64,000 nucleotides of DNA from an uncultured bacterium (lineage in GTDB: Bacteria > Patescibacteriota > Saccharimonadia > Saccharimonadales > Saccharimonadaceae). The notes under the pieces were generated by a model. The model had not been told where the DNA came from. It saw only the letters and a list, made by a program, of their open reading frames with translations, and made no database searches. The stretch lies in the NCBI GenBank assembly GCA_937922985.1, contig CALAKV010000038.1:1-64000 (forward strand), in the 5' to 3' direction. The first letter of the stretch is position 1; each line of letters starts with the position of its first letter. Of the stretch, positions 42,540 to 52,639 are shown in pieces. The position numbers were made by a program, and so were the translations under genes.

Positions 42540-44792
42540 CTCTTCATAGCTCGAAACTAAAACCTCGCGAGGTTTTGAACCATTTGGCGGACCAACAATT
42601 CCTTTATCTTCCATATCATCGATCAATTTTGCGGCACGACTATAACCAATTCCGAGCCTACGTTGCAAATAGCTAGTTGAAGCTTTTCGTGCTTCAATTA
42701 CAATTTTTACAGCCGTTTCGAAAGTTTCATCAACCGAAGAGCTACCGCCGTTAATCATAACACCGCCAATTGAGCTTGGTGTTTGAACTGGTTGCGAAAT
42801 AACTTCGTCATTATATTGTGGCGGTCCTTGCGAACGAATAAAATTGGTTACTCGTAGAACTTCCTCATCAGTCACCCAAGCTCCCTGAACACGCTTCAAA
42901 TTAGAAGCTCCATTCATATAGAAAAGCATATCACCATAACCAAGGAGTTTTTCAGCACCACCACGATCAAGAATTGTTCGAGAATCACCATTTGCCGCGA
43001 CCTTAAAAGCAATTCGACTCGGAACATTACCTTTAATCAAGCCCGTCACAACGCTAACAACTGGTTTTTGAGTTGCAAGAACAAGATGAATTCCAACTGC
43101 GCGCGCTTTTTGGGCAATTCGCACAATCATAGCTTCAACATCTTTTGATGCTGCCATCATCAAGTCAGCGAGCTCATCAACCACAATTACGATATATGGC
43201 AAAGGCTCAAGAAGTTTTGGCTCTTCCCCTTCTGGTGTGCTCTTCTTGATTTTCTCGTTTTTCGAAATTACATGCTTATTATAGCTCTTGATTTCTTTAA
43301 TTTTTTCTTCAGCTAAAACACGATAGCGCCGCTCCATTTCATTCACTGCCCAGCGAAGAGCTGAGAGTGCTTTTTCAGAATCATTAATAATTGGTGTCAA
43401 AAGGTGTGGAATATCTTCATAAGCGGTCATTTCTACAACTTTTGGATCAACCATAATTAACTTCAATTCGCTTGGTGAATGGCGATAAAGCAAACTCGTT
43501 AAAAGTGCATTCATCATTACAGATTTTCCTGAACCAGTTTGACCAGCAATCAAAAGATGTGGCATTTTTGCCAAATTTCCAACAACCGGATGGCCAGAAA
43601 TATCTTTACCTATTGCGAAAGTTAGTGGGTCGTGTGAGTTTTTCCACTCCTTCGAATCTAAAACACTATAAAGCCGCACATCGGCCGACTTCAAATTTGG
43701 AATTTCAATACCAACTGCACGCTTTCCTGGAATTGGAGCTTCAACGCGAATCGCTTCAGCCGCCAAATTTAGAGCGATGTTATCACTAAGATTTTCAATT
43801 CTGCTTAATTTAACGCCACTTTGCGGAACTAAAGTATATTGAGTTACTCTTGGGCCAATATTTGCAGCTTCCATTTCAACTTCAATATTAAATTCACTCA
43901 AAGTATTCTTAATTGTGCGTGCATTTTGCTCAACATCACCAGCATCAGCAGGAGCCTGCGATTGCTCAAGTAAACTAAAATCTGGCGCTTTCCATTTTGA
44001 ATCATCAAAAATATGCCCAGTATTTTCTGGCTTTTGAATTTCTTCTTTCGAAACCTTCTCCAGCTTCTTTGAAATTCGCATCAAGCCTTTTTTCTCTTTT
44101 GGCTCATCTTTTTCTTGTGATTTTTTATCTAATATTGCAACGCCAGCATTTAGTTTAATTTCTGGTTTTTCTTCAGCAGAATCGTTAACTTTTTTCAATA
44201 GCATTGATTCTTTAGCTTTTTCGAAAACCTTGGCATTTTTAGATTCATTTGCGAAATCGCTAGTTTTAAGCATTTTGCCAATCTTTTTAATCACCACGAT
44301 TGGTGAAACTCGTAAAATCGAAAGAAGCGTAATTGAAATTAACAAAAGATAAATAATTGCTGCCACCATTGAATTAACCATTGCTAGCATAATTTTATTC
44401 GAAACTTCTCCGCTCCAACCTCCATAATGAGCACCGGCTGAAGTTTTAAATAGACCAAAAAATCCGCTTAGCCAAATTAAAATTAGAATTAGCCCAAAAG
44501 TGTTTAAAATTGGAAATCGATTTTGCTCGTCACGAAAGATTTCAACAGCAATAAAAATTAGAACTGCCGGCAAAAAGAAAGTTGCCCAGCCCATAAGCCC
44601 AAGAAGTGCTTTATGAATTGCAACCAATGCTGAACCGCCAGCGCCAAACCAGCTTAAAACAAGAAAAAGCGAAAAAGCAATCAAAATAACTGCGCCAACC
44701 TGTGCCCAAAAACCAGCTGGCAAAACACTTTGTTTTGGAGCTGAAGCTTTTTTAGATTTACCTTTTGTTGATTTTACTTGTTTTTTAGCCAT
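42528..44792 (-). CDS. ftsK: DNA translocase FtsK
   Basis: A septal DNA pump of about 754 residues that segregates chromosome termini and activates Xer recombination. Four or five N-terminal helices (residues about 27-160) are followed by a charged linker and the alpha/beta/gamma motor. Walker A is AGQTGSGKSVMMNALL, followed by VDPKVVEMTAYEDIPHL, Walker B PYIVIVVDELADLM and the sensor ATQKP. The C-terminal winged helix reads STSYLQRRLGIGYSRAAKLID. I start it at ATG 44792, since a TATAAT (44804-44809) sits 11 nt before. The Xer recombinase is at 27449. Confidence 0.94.
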   Translation of the reverse strand: MAKKQVKSTKGKSKKASAPKQSVLPAGFWAQVGAVILIAFSLFLVLSWFGAGGSALVAIHKALLGLMGWATFFLPAVLIFIAVEIFRDEQNRFPILNTFGLILILIWLSGFFGLFKTSAGAHYGGWSGEVSNKIMLAMVNSMVAAIIYLLLISITLLSILRVSPIVVIKKIGKMLKTSDFANESKNAKVFEKAKESMLLKKVNDSAEEKPEIKLNAGVAILDKKSQEKDEPKEKKGLMRISKKLEKVSKEEIQKPENTGHIFDDSKWKAPDFSLLEQSQAPADAGDVEQNARTIKNTLSEFNIEVEMEAANIGPRVTQYTLVPQSGVKLSRIENLSDNIALNLAAEAIRVEAPIPGKRAVGIEIPNLKSADVRLYSVLDSKEWKNSHDPLTFAIGKDISGHPVVGNLAKMPHLLIAGQTGSGKSVMMNALLTSLLYRHSPSELKLIMVDPKVVEMTAYEDIPHLLTPIINDSEKALSALRWAVNEMERRYRVLAEEKIKEIKSYNKHVISKNEKIKKSTPEGEEPKLLEPLPYIVIVVDELADLMMAASKDVEAMIVRIAQKARAVGIHLVLATQKPVVSVVTGLIKGNVPSRIAFKVAANGDSRTILDRGGAEKLLGYGDMLFYMNGASNLKRVQGAWVTDEEVLRVTNFIRSQGPPQYNDEVISQPVQTPSSIGGVMINGGSSSVDETFETAVKIVIEARKASTSYLQRRLGIGYSRAAKLIDDMEDKGIVGPPNGSKPREVLVSSYEEIGE

Positions 44793-44838
44793 AATCAATT
44801 TATATTATATCACAAAAACGTTTTTTCGAAAACTATTT

Positions 44839-45795
44839 TTAACTCTTTAATTTGCTAGCAATTTCAAGAATTGTTGACTCAACTAAATTCCAAGGATCAA
44901 CACTTTCAGTTTTAATAATTTCATCTACCTGCGTGAATTTCGAAACAATCTCAGCAAGTTGGCTTTCGCTCAGATTTTGCACAAAATTCTCCATTTTTCC
45001 TAAAGCCCAAGTATTCGCACCGATTTCTTTAGCAATTTCTGCCGTAGTTTTCCCAATATTTTTACCGATTTTTAAAGCTACTAAATTAAAAATTTGTGTT
45101 GAAATCATTCCTAAAAAGCGAAAAGCTCCGTCTTCGCCATCTGTAATTTTTAATTTCGAAAACTCCTCTTGTAATTTCAAAATATCGCCCAAAAATATCA
45201 GTTCGATAATTGAAAATGCATTGCTCTCAATATTCTGCGGAACAAATTCACGAATATTTTGTTCATTAGCCTCGCCAATTAACGCTATTTTTTCGATTGC
45301 ATCACGTATTCGCCATTCATCAACACCAACCCAAGAAATCAAAAAACTCGCCGTTTTATTATCAAGCGACAAACCTTGTTTTTTTGCAAAAAGTCGTGCA
45401 AACTCTGACAAATTTTTCGAATCTCTTGCGGTTAAATTCTTAAATTCATATAGTTCAACAATTTTCGAAATCGCCTTATAAACAACCGATCGCTTATCAA
45501 TTTTATATTCAACCAAGCAAAGATGAACATCAGTTGAAATTCTTGGTAAAATTTCAGCTAAATCCTGCCAAATTTCTGAATTTTCACTCAAATTTCGGAT
45601 ATAAACAAAACGTTTTTCAGATAACAAGCTAACGCCACAAATTAAACTCACGAAATCACTCTTCGAAAGCTCGTCAGAGTTACTTTTTTGAATTTCAAAA
45701 CCAGATTTTTCAGCATCAATCTTCATTTTAGCGAGTTGAGCAGTGCGTTCATAAGAGTTATCGCCATAAAGAATCGTTATTTTTCCACCAATCAT
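44839..45795 (-). CDS. holA: DNA polymerase III delta subunit
   Basis: The clamp-loader delta subunit, which opens the sliding clamp. Its 318 residues show the HolA layout: ITILYGDNSYER at the N terminus, FVYIRNLSEN, the AAA-like core without a P-loop, LISWVGVDEWRIRDAIEKIA, and a C-terminal helical collar with ANTWALGKMENFVQNLS. The sequence is divergent, as usual for delta. Its start overlaps the mutM stop by one base. Confidence 0.85.
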   Translation of the reverse strand: MIGGKITILYGDNSYERTAQLAKMKIDAEKSGFEIQKSNSDELSKSDFVSLICGVSLLSEKRFVYIRNLSENSEIWQDLAEILPRISTDVHLCLVEYKIDKRSVVYKAISKIVELYEFKNLTARDSKNLSEFARLFAKKQGLSLDNKTASFLISWVGVDEWRIRDAIEKIALIGEANEQNIREFVPQNIESNAFSIIELIFLGDILKLQEEFSKLKITDGEDGAFRFLGMISTQIFNLVALKIGKNIGKTTAEIAKEIGANTWALGKMENFVQNLSESQLAEIVSKFTQVDEIIKTESVDPWNLVESTILEIASKLKS

Positions 45796-46676
45796 CAGTC
45801 TTCACTACCTTTAATTTTTTGGCAATTTGCGCAAAAATGTGTTCCTCTACCACCAACACGAATTTTTGAGATTTCTGTTCCACAACGTTTACAAGGCTCG
45901 CCATCTTTATGATAAACGGCGGCATAATTTAAATAATTTCCGCGTGAGCCGTCTGCATTAACATAATTTCGGTCGGTTGAGCCACCTCTTTTAATCGATT
46001 CATTCATCACAAAACGAATTGCCTCATGCAGATTCACAAAATCTTCGTTCGAAAAATCTTTAACTCTAGTTTCAGGGTGAATTTTTGCTCGCCACAAAGC
46101 CTCATCAGCATAAATATTTCCAACACCGGCAATAACACTCTGCTCCAAAATCGCAGGCTTTATCATACTATTTTGTTTTTTCGAAAGACGATTTTTTAAA
46201 ATTTCAACCGTAAAATTATCTTCAAGAGGTTCAGGACCAAGCTTTTGAAAAAATGGCAAATTTTCAATTTCTGGTATTGGTAGTAGTTTCATATAACCAA
46301 ATTTTCGCTGGTCATTAAAAAATAATTTAGTTTCATCTTCAAAATCAATCTCAACTCTCGTTGATTTATTTGGAAGATCATTCAAAAAATCCTCATTCGG
46401 ATGACCTGCACCCCAGTTTTCTTCACCACGATAAACCATCTGCCCCGTCATTCGAAGGTGCGTTACAAGCGACCAACCATTCTCTAGCTCAATAATTATA
46501 GCTTTTCCGCGGCGGCGAACATTCGAAATTTTAGCACCAATCATAAAATCCTGAACATCTCTTTCAGCATTCGGAAAACTTTTAGGCCAATCATGTTTAA
46601 CTTTCGCAATTTTCTTTTTTAAAATTAGTCGATTCAAGCCTCTTACAACTGTTTCAACTTCTGGCAATTCTGGCAT
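45795..46676 (-). CDS. mutM: Formamidopyrimidine-DNA glycosylase
   Basis: A base-excision repair enzyme that removes 8-oxoguanine and nicks the DNA. The 293 residues start with the catalytic MPELPEVETV (Pro2, Glu3). Further blocks are GRRGKAIII-like RRGKAIIIEL, LRMTGQM, VIAGVGNIYADEALW and the intact zinc finger CKRCGTEISKIRVGGRGTHFCANCQ split over two CxxC pairs. The ATG shares a base with the HAD gene stop. Confidence 0.95.
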   Translation of the reverse strand: MPELPEVETVVRGLNRLILKKKIAKVKHDWPKSFPNAERDVQDFMIGAKISNVRRRGKAIIIELENGWSLVTHLRMTGQMVYRGEENWGAGHPNEDFLNDLPNKSTRVEIDFEDETKLFFNDQRKFGYMKLLPIPEIENLPFFQKLGPEPLEDNFTVEILKNRLSKKQNSMIKPAILEQSVIAGVGNIYADEALWRAKIHPETRVKDFSNEDFVNLHEAIRFVMNESIKRGGSTDRNYVNADGSRGNYLNYAAVYHKDGEPCKRCGTEISKIRVGGRGTHFCANCQKIKGSED

Positions 46677-47110
46677 TATTCCTCCTTAAATTCTTTCAAA
46701 AATTCATTCCAATTTTGATATAAAAATGCATTTATTCCAAGTTTCTTAGCGGCTTCAACATTCTGCAAAGAATCATCAAAAAAGTAAATTTCATTTAAAC
46801 AAGCCTCACTTTTATCAATTGCAATTTTAAAAATCTCTTTTGAAGGTTTCGAAAAACCAACCTCACCCGAAAGTACCAAGAAATCAAAGAGTTCCTCCTG
46901 TTCCTCTTTTGAGAAAAGCTGATTAAACTGATATTGTGCGACATTAGATAAAACGCCGATTTTCGAACCTTTAGCTTTATTTTTTCGAATAAAATTCAAC
47001 AAATTTTGATCCTTTTGCCAAGTATACTCAAAAAGATGCTCCGAAGAAGGCTGGCGAGAAACCAGCACTCCGAAGCAGTCAAAAATCAAAACTTTAGCGT
47101 TTAATTTCAT
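46676..47110 (-). CDS. HAD-superfamily hydrolase
   Basis: A 144-residue HAD-type phosphatase-like protein with motif I FDCFGVLV, motif II GVLSNVAQ, motif III KPSKEIF and motif IV YFFDDSLQNVEAA. Motif I has Phe where most HADs have the second Asp, as in YihX-like members with a modified DxD. It is short for the family with a small cap. The substrate is unknown. It overlaps the preceding membrane gene by 17 nt. Confidence 0.8.
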   Translation of the reverse strand: MKLNAKVLIFDCFGVLVSRQPSSEHLFEYTWQKDQNLLNFIRKNKAKGSKIGVLSNVAQYQFNQLFSKEEQEELFDFLVLSGEVGFSKPSKEIFKIAIDKSEACLNEIYFFDDSLQNVEAAKKLGINAFLYQNWNEFLKEFKEE

Positions 47111-47738
47111 TTATTCCAAGATCGCGAACGATTTGTTCATGTCCAGGAACTTGCGCAATGAACAAATTTTGCAATTGTTTTGTATTTGCAATAAGTGAGC
47201 CTTTTGAACCCGAGCAAGTTGAAGTCCAGAGGTGTTTTTCAGTTTTGTCATCTTTTAGCATTGAAAAATCATAAAGATGGCCAGTAGCACAAACACCAGC
47301 TAAATCATCTGCCTCGCCACTAAAAGGAGTTCCTTTCATCATATTTGCTTTATTTAAAGCATTCACAAATTGTGTGTAAGATTCGGCATTGTTATCAAGC
47401 TTAACTTCTTTAATTACTTCACCAAGATAACCCTTGTAAGTTGTGAGTTTTCGAAATTTTGGTGAAACCTCAACTGTGTAAGAACGAAAATTCTCTTGTG
47501 CAACAATCGGCCCACGAACCACCATTTTAACACTGCGGTTTTGATCAGCGCTTAACAATTCTTTACTTGAAGGCGAATTATCTTCTTTCGAAGTTTCATT
47601 GTTCGCCTGTTGAGCTTGGTCTGAACTATTTCCACCATTCATAAATGCGTTAACAATTGTTACAACTGTAATAATTGAAAGAATTGCAATCGCAATAATC
47701 AATAAAATTGGTGCAATTCGTATAATTTTTTCTTTCAT
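47094..47738 (-). CDS. Membrane-anchored hypothetical protein
   Basis: A 214-residue protein with a short basic N terminus, a membrane helix (IIRIAPILLIIAIAILSIITVV), a Ser/Asn-rich linker and an outer domain of about 140 residues with two cysteines (GVCATGHLYDF and STCSGSKG) that may pair. I recognise no family; similar one-TM exported proteins are common in CPR genomes. The start at 47738 is favoured by GGAAAGG seven bases upstream; ATG 47759 would add seven residues. It lies just after rpoD. Confidence 0.6.
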   Translation of the reverse strand: MKEKIIRIAPILLIIAIAILSIITVVTIVNAFMNGGNSSDQAQQANNETSKEDNSPSSKELLSADQNRSVKMVVRGPIVAQENFRSYTVEVSPKFRKLTTYKGYLGEVIKEVKLDNNAESYTQFVNALNKANMMKGTPFSGEADDLAGVCATGHLYDFSMLKDDKTEKHLWTSTCSGSKGSLIANTKQLQNLFIAQVPGHEQIVRDLGINEIKR

Positions 47739-47759
47739 CTTAACCTTTCCCCACCACAT

Positions 47760-48773
47760 TTAGTCTAAATATTCATGAAGCTTTTTCGAATCTTTGTGCT
47801 TTTTGAGTTTCATTAAAGCTTTAGCTTCAATCTGGCGAATCCGCTCGCGAGTTACCGCAAATTCAAGACCAACTTCTTCAAGCGTATGACTTTTTGTGCC
47901 ATTTAAACCAAAACGCATTTCAAGAATTTTCCGCTCACGATCAGAAAGTGTTGAAAGAATTTCACGAACTTGTTCTTTCAAAAGCTGAACCGTTGCGGAT
48001 TCTTCTGGGCTAGCAGTGTCTTCATCTTCGATAAAATCACCAAGTGTTGATTCTTCGCCCTCCTCGCCATCACGACCAATTCCAGCGTCCAAAGAAGTAA
48101 TATCTTGCTTAATTTTTTGGATATATTCAATTTTTTCAACATCCATATCCATTTCTTTAGCGAGTTCCTGGTTGGTTGGCTCACGGTTTAACTCTTGCGT
48201 TAATCGGCGAGAAGTTCGCATAAGTTTATTAATCGTTTCAACCATATGAACAGGAATTCGAATGGTCCGAGCTTGGTCGGCAATTGCGCGTGTAATTGCC
48301 TGCCGAATCCACCAAGTTGCATAAGTTGAGAATTTAAAACCTTTACTTGGGTCGAATTTATCGACCGCACGAAGAAGCCCCGTGTTCCCTTCTTGAATTA
48401 AGTCAAGTAGCTCTAAACCACGGCCAGAATATCTTTTCGCAATTGAAACAACCAAACGCATGTTTGCTTCAGCCATTTTATCTTTTGCACGTTGATCACC
48501 CTGCATTGCCTTTTCAGCAAGCTTGGTCTCTTTTTCGAGCGAAAGGAGTGGAATCTTACCAATTTCACGAAGATACATTCGAACGCTATCATCTGTTATA
48601 TCATCGTTATAAGCACCATTCAATAAATCTTCTTCAGTAATATCTTCTTCATCTTCAACCGCAAGGTCGTCAAAATCCGGTTCGAAATCATCAAGCGAAA
48701 GAGTTGCATCCACAATGCCGTCTTCATTTAGAATTTCTTCTGGTAGTTCTTTTTTACTCTTACCTTTTACCAC
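47760..48773 (-). CDS. rpoD: Primary sigma factor (sigma-70)
   Basis: The housekeeping sigma factor, 337 residues. An acidic N-terminal region stands in for region 1.1. Region 1.2 reads [17 protein letters not shown], region 2 is [15 protein letters not shown] [20 protein letters not shown] with [17 protein letters not shown], region 3 is [15 protein letters not shown], and region 4 is ILEMRFGL with [20 protein letters not shown]. It starts at GTG inside the end of dnaG with AAGGAG seven bases before. The match of local promoters to TTGACT/TATAAT fits its regions. Confidence 0.96.
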   Translation of the reverse strand: MVKGKSKKELPEEILNEDGIVDATLSLDDFEPDFDDLAVEDEEDITEEDLLNGAYNDDITDDSVRMYLREIGKIPLLSLEKETKLAEKAMQGDQRAKDKMAEANMRLVVSIAKRYSGRGLELLDLIQEGNTGLLRAVDKFDPSKGFKFSTYATWWIRQAITRAIADQARTIRIPVHMVETINKLMRTSRRLTQELNREPTNQELAKEMDMDVEKIEYIQKIKQDITSLDAGIGRDGEEGEESTLGDFIEDEDTASPEESATVQLLKEQVREILSTLSDRERKILEMRFGLNGTKSHTLEEVGLEFAVTRERIRQIEAKALMKLKKHKDSKKLHEYLD

Positions 48774-50496
48774 TATTCAGCTCCTTATTTAATTGCATAA
48801 TTTCCATCAAAATCTTCATTTTCAAATTTTCATCACCTTGAATTTCAGCATCTTCGAGTTGCTCTTGAAGATTTACTTTTTGTTCTTGTAAATTTTGGGT
48901 TTTAATTTTATGAATCAAACGCTTCATTTCGTCGGTGGCACTGCCTTTTATATTCCCGAGTCGTTCGTCAGCCTTTAATAGAAGTATTTTAACATAATCA
49001 TCGAAGTTTTTCAAGAGATCAAGATCATTTGATTTAAAAATTTGCAGAATTTGATTTCGCTGCTTATCGTGCAAAATATCATCTTGCAACTCACTCAACA
49101 TTTCAGCAAACTTCTGTTCTTTAATCGCAAGAGCTAGCAAATCATCTTCATAAATATATTCATCAACAAATTTCTCGTCAGTTTTTTCAATTTTTATTCG
49201 CCTTTTCGGCTTAACTGGCCTAGGCTTTTCGTCAAATTTTCCGAGTAATGTTGTTTTCGAAACACCAATCCTTTTCGAAATTTGTTCAATATAAAAATCT
49301 TTTTCCACAGGGTCATTTAAGTTTTCCACAAGTTTTAGTGCTATTGTGGAAAACTCTTTTTTTCCCACAGCGGTTGTAATATTTAGTCGTTTTTCATATT
49401 GGTCAAAAATCCATTCTATCGCCGGTTGTGGTTTTGAAATTGAATCCTTCCAAAGTTCCAAATCTTTTTGAATTAATTCATCTGGGTCTTTAGCTTCACC
49501 CGCCGATTGGTTTAAGGTAATAATCGAAAGTTCCACGCCAGCTTGCTGGCCCAATGAAATCGCTCGCTCGGTAGCGCTAATTCCAGCCTGATCACTATCG
49601 AAGCAAAGGCGAACATCATTCGAAAACCTACCAAGAGCCTTCAAATGATGAACTGTCATTGCCGTACCAGCTGTTGCAACCACATTTTTCACACCAGCTT
49701 GATGGCTCGAAATTACATCCATATTTCCTTCAACCACAACCACAAAACCAGCTTTTCGAATTTCATTTTTTGCTTGAGAAAGTCCAAAAATGTTTGAAGA
49801 TTTATCATAAAGCAAAGTTTGAGGCGTGTTTAAATATTTTGGTGCGTTTGGCTCATCTTTAATAATTCGACCAGTAAAACCAACTGGCGACCCGCCTGAA
49901 TCCTGCAAAGCAATCACCATTCGATTTCGAAAAATATCGCCGCCAAAGCGGTTTAGCAGCCCAGCATCACGAATATCACTCATTGCAAAACCCTTTTTTA
50001 GTAAAAAATTCGTGAGTATTTTTTGACTATTTGGAGCAAAACCGATTTTGAATTCCTGTACAATTTCTTTCGAAAGTTTACGATTTTTAAAAACATAATT
50101 CAAAGCTTCTTTATTACGAACCAACATATGCTGATAAAAATTTGCACTAATTTGCAAAATTTTTCGAAGTCGTTCTTTTTTTTCAGAAATTTCTCTTGAA
50201 CGCTTCGAATCAAAAGTTTCAATTTCAACGCCAGCTTTTCGCGCCAGAAATTCTAAGGCCTCGCGGAAATTCATTCCTTCAACTTCCATAATAAAACCAA
50301 AGATATCGCCGCCTTTTCCAGATGAAAAATCGTGCCAGATTTGTTTATCGGGGCTAATTATAAAGCTCGGAGTTCGCTCATTTGTCCAAGGGCTAAGTGC
50401 TTTAAAATTACGCCCAGTTCGCTTGAGCTCAAGATATTCGCCAGCCAAATCTTCAATGCTTATTCTTGCTTTAATTTCATCTCTGGCATCATTCAT
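48760..50496 (-). CDS. dnaG: DNA primase lacking zinc-binding residues
   Basis: The replication primase, 578 residues. The N-terminal CHC2 domain keeps its fold residues but none of its four zinc ligands: the CPFH position reads SPWT (35-38) and CFGC reads DFSS (56-59), within [13 protein letters not shown] and [14 protein letters not shown]. The TOPRIM core is intact, with [17 protein letters not shown] and [12 protein letters not shown]. The C-terminal helicase-interaction domain is divergent. It overlaps rpoD, as in macromolecular synthesis operons. A TAAAAT box ends 6 nt before the ATG. Confidence 0.94.
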   Translation of the reverse strand: MNDARDEIKARISIEDLAGEYLELKRTGRNFKALSPWTNERTPSFIISPDKQIWHDFSSGKGGDIFGFIMEVEGMNFREALEFLARKAGVEIETFDSKRSREISEKKERLRKILQISANFYQHMLVRNKEALNYVFKNRKLSKEIVQEFKIGFAPNSQKILTNFLLKKGFAMSDIRDAGLLNRFGGDIFRNRMVIALQDSGGSPVGFTGRIIKDEPNAPKYLNTPQTLLYDKSSNIFGLSQAKNEIRKAGFVVVVEGNMDVISSHQAGVKNVVATAGTAMTVHHLKALGRFSNDVRLCFDSDQAGISATERAISLGQQAGVELSIITLNQSAGEAKDPDELIQKDLELWKDSISKPQPAIEWIFDQYEKRLNITTAVGKKEFSTIALKLVENLNDPVEKDFYIEQISKRIGVSKTTLLGKFDEKPRPVKPKRRIKIEKTDEKFVDEYIYEDDLLALAIKEQKFAEMLSELQDDILHDKQRNQILQIFKSNDLDLLKNFDDYVKILLLKADERLGNIKGSATDEMKRLIHKIKTQNLQEQKVNLQEQLEDAEIQGDENLKMKILMEIMQLNKELNSGKR

Positions 50497-50502
50497 ATCT
50501 AT

Positions 50503-50508
50503 ATTTTA
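50503..50508 (-). promoter_or_regulatory. Leaderless promoter of dnaG-rpoD
   Basis: TAAAAT with TG upstream, six bases before the dnaG ATG at 50494-50496. Confidence 0.55.
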
Positions 50509-50517
50509 ACATAAAAA

Positions 50518-50547
50518 GCAGCCCTCATCAATCAAAAAATGGGCTGC
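50518..50547 (-). terminator. Terminator upstream of dnaG
   Basis: GCAGCCC (50518-50524) pairs with GGGCTGC (50541-50547), then T residues on minus. It ends the Q/N-rich membrane protein gene and overlaps the dnaG promoter. Confidence 0.7.
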
Positions 50548-50559
50548 AATTTCAGAAAA

Positions 50560-51528
50560 TTATTTTGCTTTGTGGTAGTTTTCAAGCTGTTTTGAAGATT
50601 CTGTAAGATTTTTTTCAATTTTTTCATACACTGATTTTTGCGAAGAAGGCGAAGCTTTTTTGCGTCGTACAATTAAATCTTTTACACGAATCAACTGATA
50701 CGCCATTTCACGGGAATAAACTTCATCAATCGTAGCGTTCAAGAAAGCATCATCAAGCATTGCACTAAGTTTATCAAAAATCGCATCAGTTTGTTTTATT
50801 GCTTGCGAATTCTTTTTCGAATCTCCACGAGGAACTTCAATCTTTCGGCTCTTCATAAATTCCTTCAAATCTTGCTCATTTGAACTAAGTGAAGTGTTAA
50901 TTCCTGCATTCACGGCCGCTAAATCTGAACTTTTAATCTTATTTTGAAAAGATTTTGTAGTTTCCTTTAATTTCGAAATATTATAATAAGCACGAACTAC
51001 TGCCTGAGCATTGTCATCACCCTTATTGCTAGTTACAATAATAAAAATCGAGAAAAATAGCGAGATTAATAACGCTGAAGCACCTAAAATTTTGCCTTTA
51101 GTCCAAAACGGAGCGGCTTTTTTGGGCGCAATCTTGTTGAGATATTCAACTGTGTAAGGGTTTTCAGTTGTAGCATCTTGCGAATAATTTTGATCTGGCA
51201 TTAAATTTGGAGCAACTTGCGGATTTTGAACAGGTTGATTCGGCTGAACTGGAAATTGTTGTTGATTTTGGTAATTATCTGGATATTGCGGAAAATTCTG
51301 TTGTGCACCAAAATTTTGATTTTGGCCGCCAAATTGTTGCTGTGGATTTTGGCCATTCGAAAATTGTCCATTCGGAAATTGATTACTTGGGAATTGACCA
51401 TTTTGAGCAAAATTATTCGAAAAACCACCGTAATTTTGTTGTGGTGGATAAGGATTTTGAGGATAATTATTTGGTGCACCAAAATTTTGATTTTGGCCGC
51501 CCTGATTCCAATCTTCATTCGGTTTCAT
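50560..51528 (-). CDS. Membrane protein with Q/N/P-rich cytoplasmic tail
   Basis: A 322-residue hypothetical protein. Residues 1-125 or so are a low-complexity repeat tail of Asn, Gln, Pro, Phe and Gly (units like NGQFPSNQFPNGQFSNGQ and two copies of GGQNQNFGA). One membrane helix follows (ILGASALLISLFFSIFIIV), then an outer helical domain with SREMAYQLIRVKDLIVRRKK. I recognise no family. I start it at ATG 51528: TATAAT (51539-51544) lies 10 nt before, and the longer frame would begin upstream of the transcript. Confidence 0.6.
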   Translation of the reverse strand: MKPNEDWNQGGQNQNFGAPNNYPQNPYPPQQNYGGFSNNFAQNGQFPSNQFPNGQFSNGQNPQQQFGGQNQNFGAQQNFPQYPDNYQNQQQFPVQPNQPVQNPQVAPNLMPDQNYSQDATTENPYTVEYLNKIAPKKAAPFWTKGKILGASALLISLFFSIFIIVTSNKGDDNAQAVVRAYYNISKLKETTKSFQNKIKSSDLAAVNAGINTSLSSNEQDLKEFMKSRKIEVPRGDSKKNSQAIKQTDAIFDKLSAMLDDAFLNATIDEVYSREMAYQLIRVKDLIVRRKKASPSSQKSVYEKIEKNLTESSKQLENYHKAK

Positions 51529-51626
51529 ATTACTTATGATTATATCACAAAAAAGTTTTTTTCGCAAAGAAAAACCCCGCTTTTGTAAGGTTATTTCTAT
51601 CTAAAAGAGAAACTACAAAATATATT

Positions 51627-52052
51627 TTACTCGCAAACCAAGCGATAGCTCAAGCGAAACAAATCTCGCAATTCTTCAGCCGAAACTTGTCCTTGGCCAA
51701 TAATCAAATTCCACTCACGCTCGCTCATCAACTTTGAAGGCACCACACTTTCTTTTCCACGCAAAATTCGAGCAAGCTGCGCGCCCGTTTTCATTTCAAC
51801 TTTTAAAGGTTTTGAACCATCGTGAATAATCGCGAAAATCGCTTTCGGCTCTTCACCTTCTGCAATTTTCGAAAGAATCTTTTCACCAGTTTCACGTTCA
51901 AAATCACCAAGCTCACCAGCCATTTTTTCTTGCCAAATTTTCTTCAAATTTTCAAAATTAACTTCAAAAATTTCAAGCTTATTTTCTTCATCTTTTCGAA
52001 CTTCTGCCGCATCAAAATTTAGCAAAAAATCTTTAATTTCACTCTGATCCAT
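51627..52052 (-). CDS. Conserved hypothetical protein downstream of orn
   Basis: A 141-residue acidic soluble protein without a motif I can name. It is predicted mostly helical, with LKKIWQEKMAGELGDFERETGEKIL, then VEMKTGAQLARILRGKESV and ELRDLFRLSYRLVCE. Its start shares a base with the orn stop, so the truB-orn unit is one operon. I suggest no function. Confidence 0.55.
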   Translation of the reverse strand: MDQSEIKDFLLNFDAAEVRKDEENKLEIFEVNFENLKKIWQEKMAGELGDFERETGEKILSKIAEGEEPKAIFAIIHDGSKPLKVEMKTGAQLARILRGKESVVPSKLMSEREWNLIIGQGQVSAEELRDLFRLSYRLVCE

Positions 52053-52600
52053 TATTTTTTCACCTTTTTTAAATAAAATTTTAGTTCCTCAATCGAGCCA
52101 CGAATATCATCTAACGCACGGTGATTTTCAGGCTTAGCAAAAACACGTTTAAATTTGGAGCTCATCACAACTTTCCACGCCGAAACATCTAACATTCGAT
52201 AATGCAAGATTTTTTCAAGTTTTTTCCATTCTTCACGAATAAATCGGCGGTCTTGATGAATTGAATTTCCACCCAAAAGAATTTTCTCGCCTTTCGAAAG
52301 TTCTTCAGCAAAGTTTTCTTCTACAAATTTAATTAAGTCCGCTTCAACTTCTTGTGAATTTTTCGTAGCACGAGAGTTTTGTAATTTTAAAGCATCGCGC
52401 GTTTCGCTAAAAGTATCCCAAAAATCACCAACCATTCGGTTTTCGAGAATTTCATTTTCAACTTTTACGGCACTTTCGAAAGTGGCAATTTCATTAAAAT
52501 CCCAATCTGTCGCAATTGCGGCAACTTCTAAAATTTGGTCTTTTTCAGGTTCAAGACCTGTCATTTCTAAATCAATCCAAAGAATTTTTGCGTTTTTCAT
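52052..52600 (-). CDS. orn: Oligoribonuclease
   Basis: A 3'-5' exoribonuclease of the DEDDh family that finishes degradation of 2-5-nt RNA. Its 182 residues show IDLEMTGL (D, E), the second Asp in the GNSIHQDRRFI block and HRALDDIRGSIEEL with the DEDDh His and Asp. Length and motifs match Orn. It is downstream of truB and would complement the degenerate NrnA-like protein nearby. Confidence 0.93.
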   Translation of the reverse strand: MKNAKILWIDLEMTGLEPEKDQILEVAAIATDWDFNEIATFESAVKVENEILENRMVGDFWDTFSETRDALKLQNSRATKNSQEVEADLIKFVEENFAEELSKGEKILLGGNSIHQDRRFIREEWKKLEKILHYRMLDVSAWKVVMSSKFKRVFAKPENHRALDDIRGSIEELKFYLKKVKK

Positions 52601-52639
52601 TATTTAAATTATATCATTTTTTGGCAGGATAAGCAAAAA

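Noticed and set aside
44852..45481. Long antisense frame (209 codons) opposite holA
   Set aside because: It is the shadow of a clearly recognisable gene, lacks a ribosome site, and its codon use is not typical.
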